Below, piece by piece: positions 1 through 4,306 of a stretch of 5,320 bases of DNA (positions within the stretch are counted from its first letter, which is position 1; each line of letters begins with the position of its first letter). The notes under the pieces were generated by a model. It saw nothing but the letters and a program-made list of their open reading frames with translations, had not been told where the DNA came from and made no database searches. The position numbers and the translations under genes are program-made. Source of the DNA: Acidobacteriota bacterium (GTDB taxonomy: Bacteria > Acidobacteriota > Blastocatellia > Pyrinomonadales > Pyrinomonadaceae); NCBI GenBank assembly GCA_020201365.1, contig JAIVGV010000197.1:1-5320 (forward strand), given 5' to 3'.

Positions 1-921
1 CTGATGGAGAACCTCGCGCCCGGCGGCTACACGGTCGAGGCGCGCGCGTTCACGAAAGACCTCGTCGCGTCCGAGCCGCTGCGCTTTGCCTTCACGGTGG
101 GGCGCGCGCCGTTCCCGCGCACGACCGTGCTGCTCGCGTCCTTGCTCGCCCTCGCGTTAGTTGCACTCTTGTGGGGCGCGTGGCAGAACCGTCGCATGGC
201 GCGCGCGACGACCGAACTCGCCGACGCGAACCAACAGCTCGCGAGCGCGCGCCTGAACCTCGCCAACGAAGCCGAGCGCGAGCGCCGCCGCATCGCGCGC
301 GACCTGCATGATCAGACGCTCGCGGACTTGCGCAGCCTCATGCTCATGACGGATCAACTGCCCGCGCCGACGAACGGTCAGCGCGACGCCGTTGACCCGG
401 CGACCTTCCGCACGGAGATCGAATCCATCTCGACCGAGGTGCGACGCATCTGCGAAGACCTCAGCCCCTCGGCGCTCGACAACGTCGGACTCGCCGCCGC
501 TCTGGAGTGGGCGCTCTCGAACGCCGCCGCGCACTGCCCGGCGGATGGTCGCTTCGAGCATCAGTTCTCGGCGGACGAGGACTTAGACGAACGGCTCGCG
601 CTCGCGCCCGGCGTGCGCATGCAGATTTACCGCATCGCTCAGGAGGCGATCACGAACGTCTGCCGCCACGCCGACGCCCGCCGCGTCGCCCTCGCCGTCC
701 GGCTCTCGCAAGACGGCGACTTCCTGCTCACGCTCGAAGACGACGGTCGCGCGGACTTCGACCCGCAAGACCGGCGCGCGCGCCGCGGTCGCGGTCTCGC
801 CAGCATACGCGACCGCGCCAGCCTCATCGAGGCTGAAGTCGCGTGGGAGCGCCGCGACGACGGCGGCACGCGCTTCAAGCTCCGCAAGCCGGGCGCGGCG
901 AAGACTCCGAGCGCGGTCTAG
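1..921 (+). CDS. Sensor histidine kinase, NarL/LytS type (HisKA_3 + HATPase_c), 5'-truncated
   Basis: This is the C-terminal part of a two-component sensor kinase; the frame is open to the left edge, so the start lies outside the window. Numbering from the Met at position 4, residues 1-32 (LAPGGYTVEARA...) look like the end of a Y_Y_Y domain, which in this family usually follows a beta-propeller sensor. One membrane helix spans about 41-60, and a short coiled coil spans 62-95. The dimerisation/phosphoacceptor helix has ERRRIARDLHDQ, with the likely phosphorylated His102 (bases 307-309). The ATPase domain shows an N-box (EAITNVCRHA, Asn218), a G1-like DDGRADF (246-252), a GRGLASIRDRA lid/G2 (262-272) and GGTRF (287-291). 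It should autophosphorylate and pass phosphate to a LuxR/NarL-type regulator. No regulator follows it here, so the partner is upstream or elsewhere. The signal sensed cannot be read from this fragment. Confidence 0.93.
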   Translation: MMENLAPGGYTVEARAFTKDLVASEPLRFAFTVGRAPFPRTTVLLASLLALALVALLWGAWQNRRMARATTELADANQQLASARLNLANEAERERRRIARDLHDQTLADLRSLMLMTDQLPAPTNGQRDAVDPATFRTEIESISTEVRRICEDLSPSALDNVGLAAALEWALSNAAAHCPADGRFEHQFSADEDLDERLALAPGVRMQIYRIAQEAITNVCRHADARRVALAVRLSQDGDFLLTLEDDGRADFDPQDRRARRGRGLASIRDRASLIEAEVAWERRDDGGTRFKLRKPGAAKTPSAV

Positions 922-941
922 TGAGACGCTCAGGCGATTCA

Positions 942-947
942 TACAAT
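942..947 (+). promoter_or_regulatory. Possible -10 element (TACAAT) before the YdjM-like gene
   Basis: The 40-bp gap after the kinase stop contains a small AT-rich patch with TACAAT, a five-of-six match to the sigma-70 -10 consensus. No good -35 box is visible 16-18 bp upstream. A transcript from here would begin about 8 nt before the ATG at 962, giving an almost leaderless mRNA. That fits the lack of a clear Shine-Dalgarno sequence there. Read-through from the kinase gene is equally possible. Confidence 0.25.
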
Positions 948-961
948 TTCCTTTCATAGAG

Positions 962-1513
962 ATGCCGACGATCTTCTCGCACGCAGTCGCCGCCGTCGCC
1001 GTCGGGACGACGTACGCGCGGCGCTCCGTGCCGTTCAAGTTCTGGGTCTGGACGGCACTGTGCGCGATGCTGCCGGACGTTGACGTGATCGGCTTCGCGT
1101 TCGGCATCAGCTACGGCGACATGCTCAGTCATCGCGGGCTGACGCACTCGCTCACGTTCGCGTTCGTCGTGGGCTTCGCGGTCGTCTCGCTCGCGTTCCG
1201 GGAGGTGGAGACTTTCACGCGGCGCTGGTGGTCGCTCGTTGCCTTCTTCTTCGTCGTGACGGCTTCGCACGGGGCGCTCGACGCGCTGACGGACGGCGGG
1301 CTCGGCGTCGCCTTCTTCGCGCCGTTCAGCGCGCGGCGCTACTTCTTCCCGTGGCGACCGATTGAGGTCTCGCCGATTGGATTGGGGTTCTTCAGCGAGC
1401 GGGGGCTCGAAGTTTTCGAGAGCGAGATCGTGTGGGTGTGGCTGCCGTCGCTGGCGCTCGTCGCGGCTGTGTGGGGGGTGCGAAAGCTGATACAGTTGCG
1501 CGCGGCTTCGTGA
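962..1513 (+). CDS. YdjM/DUF457-family membrane-bound metal-dependent hydrolase
   Basis: The 183-residue protein matches the family often named 'metal-dependent hydrolase' or 'inner membrane-bound hydrolase' (YdjM, DUF457), in which conserved His and Asp residues spread between helices are thought to bind metal. The signature residues are all present: His7 near the N-terminus, PDVD at 38-41 after the first helix, the HRGLTHS block at 57-63, HGALDALTDGG at 103-113, and the family ending FxPFSxRRYFFPWRPI at about 119-133. Hydrophobic segments lie at about 25-47, 63-79, 90-105 and 155-175, so it should sit in the cytoplasmic membrane. The ATG at 962 is chosen because the conserved MPTIFSHA start begins there; only a weak AGAG precedes it. 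The length is normal for the family. The true substrate is unknown; some relatives are SOS-regulated, but no LexA site is evident here. Confidence 0.9.
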   Translation: MPTIFSHAVAAVAVGTTYARRSVPFKFWVWTALCAMLPDVDVIGFAFGISYGDMLSHRGLTHSLTFAFVVGFAVVSLAFREVETFTRRWWSLVAFFFVVTASHGALDALTDGGLGVAFFAPFSARRYFFPWRPIEVSPIGLGFFSERGLEVFESEIVWVWLPSLALVAAVWGVRKLIQLRAAS

Positions 1514-1546
1514 GAGAAGGGTTTGAGCAAGAGAAAGCAGACTCAC

Positions 1547-1584
1547 CGCAGAGGCGCAGAGTAGTCGCGGAGGGGGCGCGGAGA
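1547..1584. repeat. Imperfect CGCAGAGG-type repeat array in the intergenic gap
   Basis: Four related 8-mers stand in a row: CGCAGAGG (1547-1554), CGCAGAGT (1555-1562), CGCGGAGG (1566-1573) and CGCGGAGA (1577-1584), with start-to-start spacings of 8, 11 and 11 bp. From general experience, sequence of the form CACCGCAGAGGCGCAGAG recurs between genes in many unrelated bacterial genomes. Its spurious translation on the opposite strand gives peptides such as LRLCGE, and that is seen here. Its function is not known to me. The last unit supplies the GGAG that probably serves as the Shine-Dalgarno of the next gene. Confidence 0.6.
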
Positions 1585-1589
1585 AGAGG
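1580..1589 (+). promoter_or_regulatory. Ribosome binding site of the TIGR01777 gene
   Basis: GGAG at 1580-1583 lies 6 nt before the ATG at 1590, and a further AGAGG abuts the ATG. The site supports the 1590 start and is built from the end of the CGCAGAGG-type repeat array. Confidence 0.55.
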
Positions 1590-2495
1590 ATGAAGATCAT
1601 CGTGACGGGCGCGAGCGGGCTGGTGGGCTCGTCGCTCGTGCCGTCGTTTTTGGGGCGGGGGCACGAGGTGACGCAGCTCGTGCGACGGAAGTCTGCCGGG
1701 AAGGTCGCGGGCGTGCGCGAGGTCGAGTGGCAGCCCGCGCGCGGCGAAGTTGACGCCGCCGCGCTCGAAGGTTACGACGCGGCGGTGCACCTCGCGGGCG
1801 AGAACATCACGGGCGGACGCTGGACGCAGGAGAAGAAGCGCCGCATACGCGACAGCCGCGTGCAGAGCACGAGGCTGCTCGCGGAGACGCTCGCGCGGTT
1901 GAACGCGAAGCCGCGCGTGCTCGTCTCCGCGTCGGCGATTGGTTATTACGGCGAGCGCGGCGACGAGTTGTTGACCGAGGAGAGCGCGGCGGGCGAGGGC
2001 TTCCTCGCGGACGTGTGCCGCGAGTGGGAGGCTGCGGCGCAAGCGGCGATTGACGCTGGTGTTCGCACCGTCTTCCTGCGCTTCGGTCTGATCCTGAGCG
2101 GCGAGGGCGGCGCGCTCGTGAAGATGCTGCTGCCGTTCAAGCTCGGCTTGGGCGGCAAGGTCGGGAGCGGGCGGCAGTTCTACAGTTGGGTGACGATTGA
2201 CGATGTCGTGGAGATCATTCACTTCGCGCTCGCGAACGACGCGCTTCGCGGCGCGGTCAACGTCGTCGCGCCCGAGGCGGCGACGAACGCGGAGTTCACG
2301 AAGGCGCTCGGTCGCGCGCTCGGCAGACCGACGATCCTGCCCGCGCCAGCCTTCGGCTTGCGCCTCGCGTTCGGCGAGATGGCGGACGCGCTCTTGCTCG
2401 CGAGCGAGCGCGTCGCGCCGGAGCGGTTGCGACAAGCCGGGTATCAGTTCAAATACCCGACGCTCGACGGCGCGCTCCAGCACGTCCTGAAATGA
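1590..2495 (+). CDS. TIGR01777-family SDR epimerase/oxidoreductase (YfcH/SDR39U1-like)
   Basis: The 301-residue protein is a full-length member of the TIGR01777 family of extended short-chain dehydrogenase-like proteins (bacterial YfcH, eukaryotic SDR39U1). The N-terminus has the Rossmann dinucleotide-binding motif GASGLVG (Gly7, Gly10, Gly13). Family motifs follow: VHLAGENI at 66-73, the RWTQEKKRRIRDSR block at 77-90, SASAIGYYG at 113-121 (Tyr119/Tyr120), LRFGLILS at 163-170, and SWVTIDDVV at 199-207. Residues about 250-297 form the DUF1731-type C-terminal region (PAPAFGLRLAFGEMADALLLAS...). It is probably a soluble cytoplasmic NADP-binding protein. The substrate is unknown, and E. coli YfcH is likewise poorly characterised. 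The stop overlaps the start of the next gene (ATGA), so the two are probably cotranscribed and translationally coupled. Confidence 0.95.
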   Translation: MKIIVTGASGLVGSSLVPSFLGRGHEVTQLVRRKSAGKVAGVREVEWQPARGEVDAAALEGYDAAVHLAGENITGGRWTQEKKRRIRDSRVQSTRLLAETLARLNAKPRVLVSASAIGYYGERGDELLTEESAAGEGFLADVCREWEAAAQAAIDAGVRTVFLRFGLILSGEGGALVKMLLPFKLGLGGKVGSGRQFYSWVTIDDVVEIIHFALANDALRGAVNVVAPEAATNAEFTKALGRALGRPTILPAPAFGLRLAFGEMADALLLASERVAPERLRQAGYQFKYPTLDGALQHVLK

Positions 2496-2920
2496 GCGAC
2501 AGACCTCCGCGCTGGATGAGCCGGGTGCTCTACGCGGCGGGCGCTTACAACATCGCTTGGGGCGCGTCGGTCGTCTTCGCGCCGCTACTGTTCTTCCGCT
2601 GGGCGCACGCCGCGCCGCCGAACTACCCGGAGATTTGGCAGTGCGTCGGGATGATCGTCGGCGTCTATGGCGTCGGCTACCTCGTCGCGGCGCGCGATCC
2701 GTTGCGCCACTGGGCGGTCGTCCTCGTCGGCTTCCTCGGCAAGCTCTTCGGACCCGTCGGCTTCCTGCTCTCATTACGCGGCACGACCTACCCGCGCGCC
2801 CTCGGCTGGATCAACGTGACGAACGATCTCGTCTGGCTCGTGCCCTTCGCGATCATCCTTTACCGCGCGCTTGAATTCGAGCGACGACGAGGGCGGCGCG
2901 ATGAGTTGACGCGCGAATGA
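2492..2920 (+). CDS. Small four-helix membrane protein of unknown function
   Basis: The 142-residue protein starts at an ATG overlapping the epimerase stop by 4 nt. It has four predicted membrane helices, at about 11-33, 50-67, 74-94 and 113-127, and a short charged C-terminal tail (EFERRRGRRDELTRE). Recognisable blocks are YNIAWGASVVFAP (19-31), YPEIWQCVGMIVGVYGVGY (45-63), RHWAVVLVGFLGKLFGPVGF (72-91) and NDLVWLVPF (111-119). Proteins of this pattern occur in several bacterial phyla. As I recall, they are sometimes labelled 'alkyl hydroperoxide reductase', but no peroxidase cysteine motif is present; the only cysteine is Cys51 inside helix 2. I therefore give no function. The coupling to the TIGR01777 protein suggests a shared job, but only by context. 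Confidence 0.85.
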   Translation: MSDRPPRWMSRVLYAAGAYNIAWGASVVFAPLLFFRWAHAAPPNYPEIWQCVGMIVGVYGVGYLVAARDPLRHWAVVLVGFLGKLFGPVGFLLSLRGTTYPRALGWINVTNDLVWLVPFAIILYRALEFERRRGRRDELTRE

Positions 2921-2928
2921 CGACCCGT

Positions 2929-2958
2929 AGTCGCGTGCACTATAATTCGCACGCGACT
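2929..2958. promoter_or_regulatory. Perfect 10-bp inverted repeat enclosing a TATAAT -10 box, upstream of ctaA
   Basis: AGTCGCGTGC (2929-2938) and GCACGCGACT (2949-2958) are exact reverse complements separated by 10 bp (ACTATAATTC). The spacer contains TATAAT at 2941-2946, a perfect sigma-70 -10 consensus. A weak -35 (ATGACG, 2917-2922) lies 18 bp upstream. A TSS near 2953 would leave a leader of about 65 nt before ctaA. Two readings fit. It may be an operator that lets a dimeric regulator cover the -10 box, or a factor-independent hairpin terminator of the upstream operon. The second is weaker because only two T residues follow the stem. Confidence 0.5.
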
Positions 2959-3016
2959 TCGGCGCGTCGTGGAACGCGAGCGACCCGGCTGAAGCGTCGC
3001 GCGATCACCTGAAAAC

Positions 3017-3930
3017 TTGCGTGTGAGAGAAGAGACTATCGGCGGAGAGCGGATCGAACTCGCGCAGGGGCGGCGGCTGGCGGGCTACGCCTGGTTCGTG
3101 CTGGCGTTCAACCTGCTGACCATCGTGTGGGGCGCCTACGTGCGCGCGTCCTATTCGGGCGACGGGTGCGGGAGCCACTGGCCGGGCTGGTCGTCTCGGC
3201 GCTGCGCGTGAGACCGAAGGGCGACCGCGTGCGGCGCGCTACGCTCGCGGCGCTCGGCTTCATCTTCGTCGAGGCGCTGGTGGGCGCGGCGCTCGTCAAG
3301 TTCCGCCTGGTCGTGAGCGACGACTCCGCCGCGCGCGCCTGCGTCATGTCGTTCCACCTCGCCAACACGTTCTTCCTGCTCGGCTCGCTCGCGCTCGCGG
3401 CGTGGTGGGCGGGCGGCGGCGCGCGCGTGCGCCTGCGCGGGCAGGGAAACACGCCTTTACTCTTCGGCATCGCGCTCGTCGGCGCGCTCTTCGTCGCGGC
3501 GACCGGCGCGGTGACGGCGCTCGGCGACACGCTCTTTCCGGCGCGCACGCTCGCCGAAGGCTTGCGGCAAGACCTCTCGACGACGCACTTCCTGCTCAAG
3601 CTTCGCACGCTGCACCCGGCAATCGCTCTCACCGTCGGCTGTTACGCCGTGATGCTCGCCTCCTACACGGCGAACTTCGTGCGGGCGTCGCGCGCGTTGC
3701 GCCGCACGTCGTCGCTGCTCGCGTGCGTGTTCGGCGCGCAGGTCATCGTCGGCGTTCTCAATATCACCCTGCTCGCGCCTGTCGCGTTGCAGCTCACGCA
3801 CCTCTTCGTCGCCGACCTCTTCTGGATCGCGCTCGTCCTCACCACTGCCTCCGCGCTCGCCGACGACGCGACCGCCGAAACGCGAGACGCCGAACAGCCG
3901 AGCCTTCAGCCCGCCGTCGAGCAGACCTGA
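3017..3930 (+). pseudogene. ctaA: Heme A synthase (COX15/CtaA family), broken by an internal frameshifting deletion
   Basis: CtaA is a membrane enzyme that oxidises heme O to heme A for cytochrome oxidase. The 5' part, read from a TTG at 3017 (or GTG at 3023; neither has a clear Shine-Dalgarno), gives helix 1 (YAWFVLAFNLLTIVWGAYVR) and the loop SGDGCGSHWP, then diverges and stops at 3209-3211. The family sequence resumes in another frame from about 3178 (LVVSALRVRPKGD...) and runs to the TGA at 3928-3930. Comparison with CtaA as known from B. subtilis shows that the segment after WP is absent, including the second loop cysteine, the ExxHR histidine motif and most of helix 2. About 25-35 codons are missing. 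The frame change requires a net loss of 3n+1 bases at about 3176-3190. No single continuous product can be made. It may be a true pseudogene or an assembly error. Confidence 0.85.
3127..3930 (+). CDS. ctaA: 3' fragment of CtaA as an automatic caller would see it (helices 3-8)
   Basis: This frame can be opened from a GTG at 3127, but its first 17 codons are an out-of-frame reading of the CtaA helix 1/loop region; genuine family sequence starts near 3178. The remaining fragment keeps helices at about VRRATLAALGFIFVEALVGA, CVMSFHLANTFFLLGSLALA, LLFGIALVGALFVAATGAV, TLHPAIALTVGCYAVMLA, LLACVFGAQVIVGVLNITLL and LTHLFVADLFWIALVLTTA. Three of the four histidines conserved in the family are present: SFHLAN (3355-3357), LRTLHPA (3613-3615) and QLTHLF (3799-3801). 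Selection on this part therefore looks intact up to very recently. The C-terminal tail (DDATAETRDAEQ...) is variable and unremarkable. By itself the fragment should not make heme A, since one heme-ligand helix is missing. Confidence 0.6.
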   Translation: MGRLRARVLFGRRVREPLAGLVVSALRVRPKGDRVRRATLAALGFIFVEALVGAALVKFRLVVSDDSAARACVMSFHLANTFFLLGSLALAAWWAGGGARVRLRGQGNTPLLFGIALVGALFVAATGAVTALGDTLFPARTLAEGLRQDLSTTHFLLKLRTLHPAIALTVGCYAVMLASYTANFVRASRALRRTSSLLACVFGAQVIVGVLNITLLAPVALQLTHLFVADLFWIALVLTTASALADDATAETRDAEQPSLQPAVEQT

Positions 3931-4082
3931 GACGACTTTTCGGAGGCGGATGTGAGGCGGACGGCGCGCACGCGCGCCCGATACGCGGTCAGCTGGTAAT
4001 GGAAGTGCTGCGATTTATGAAGTTGAGTGGGCGGCGCGGGGCGCGTCCGTCTTGTACGGCGGGGAGACGGTCAAAGTGAGTC

Positions 4083-4111
4083 TTGACAGTTAAATATTTC
4101 ATCAATAAACT
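4083..4111 (+). promoter_or_regulatory. Sigma-70-like promoter, TTGACA-17 bp-TAAACT
   Basis: A perfect -35 consensus TTGACA (4083-4088) is followed at the optimal 17-bp spacing by TAAACT (4106-4111), a four-of-six -10 match, inside the only clearly AT-rich patch of the region. Transcription would begin near 4118 and run rightward into the hairpin cluster and then antisense to the 3' end of the PHP gene. No coding sequence follows, so any product would be a non-coding RNA. Confidence 0.4.
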
Positions 4112-4142
4112 TGCGTTCAATCAGGTTAACTAGGAAGCTGTA

Positions 4143-4176
4143 CACGCCGCTCCCTAACACTCGGGAATCCGGCGTG
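4143..4176. other. Stem-loop 1 (CACGCCG/CGGCGTG)
   Basis: CACGCCG (4143-4149) pairs with CGGCGTG (4170-4176). Inside it, TCCC (4151-4154) pairs with GGGA (4163-4166) around an 8-nt loop, with a small asymmetric internal loop. It begins about 25 nt after the predicted start of the rightward transcript. No T-run follows on either strand. Confidence 0.45.
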
Positions 4177-4239
4177 AGCAGGGTCGAACACGCGGCTCTC
4201 TACAGTCGAGGCGAACTTCGAAGCGCCCTTCCGCAAAAT

Positions 4240-4262
4240 CGGGTCAGGAGCTTTCCGACCCG
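4240..4262. other. Stem-loop 2 (CGGGTC/GACCCG)
   Basis: CGGGTC (4240-4245) pairs with GACCCG (4257-4262). The stem continues, past a single bulged A, as GGA/TCC closing a four-base GCTT loop, for nine base pairs in all. It is compact and GC-rich. No T-run adjoins it on either strand. Confidence 0.45.
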
Positions 4263-4266
4263 CGAC

Positions 4267-4297
4267 CGCCCCGGACGGGAAGACACCCGACGGGGCG
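4267..4297 (-). terminator. GC-rich hairpin just past the PHP gene stop, terminator-like but without a U-tract
   Basis: CGCCCCG (4267-4273) pairs with CGGGGCG (4291-4297), and inside it CGGG (4276-4279) pairs with CCCG (4286-4289) around a six-base loop. It lies 9 nt beyond the stop codon of the leftward PHP gene, the usual place for a terminator. On the minus strand the stem is followed by GTCGCGG rather than a run of U, so classical intrinsic termination is not supported. It may protect the 3' end or act with Rho, or it may belong to a rightward structured RNA. Confidence 0.4.
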
Positions 4298-4306
4298 TCG
4301 TCGTCT

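Larger units (their letters stand above)
3931..4306. other. Intergenic region between convergent genes, no convincing gene
   Basis: No reading frame here has a good start, a ribosome site and recognisable protein sequence. The stretch contains an 8-bp direct repeat GAGGCGGA (3943-3950 and 3954-3961) and a start-less 42-codon open stretch at 3956-4081 with protein-like composition. It also contains an AT-rich patch (about 4083-4135) with a promoter-like element, and three stem-loops. ctaA is often followed by the heme O synthase gene in other bacteria; nothing of that kind is visible here. Confidence 0.6.

Noticed and set aside
875..1600. 241-codon minus-strand open frame opposite the YdjM-like gene
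   Set aside because: Low-complexity charged sequence (REREREADHVN-like) with no domain. The plus-strand frame carries the full DUF457 motif set.
1392..2774. 460-codon open frame on the minus strand opposite the epimerase and membrane-protein genes
   Set aside because: It is Arg/Ala-rich, lacks recognisable domains, and lies opposite two genes with clear family motifs. Its C-terminal part includes the LRLCGE peptide that arises from the CGCAGAGG-type repeat. Long antisense open frames are common in GC-rich DNA.
3017..3930. Programmed ribosomal frameshift joining the two ctaA parts
   Set aside because: A frameshift alone would not restore the missing 25-35 codons, including the conserved histidine motif, and no slippery heptamer is seen at the junction.
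3402..4079. 225-codon plus-strand open frame overlapping the ctaA 3' part
   Set aside because: The translation is an Arg/Ala-rich out-of-frame reading of CtaA helices. The short extension past 3930 has two ATG codons (3999, 4017) but no ribosome site or recognisable sequence.
4141..4215. Possible tRNA (GGTCGAACA resembles a T-loop)
   Set aside because: The expected T-stem, anticodon arm and acceptor stem could not be paired on either strand around it.
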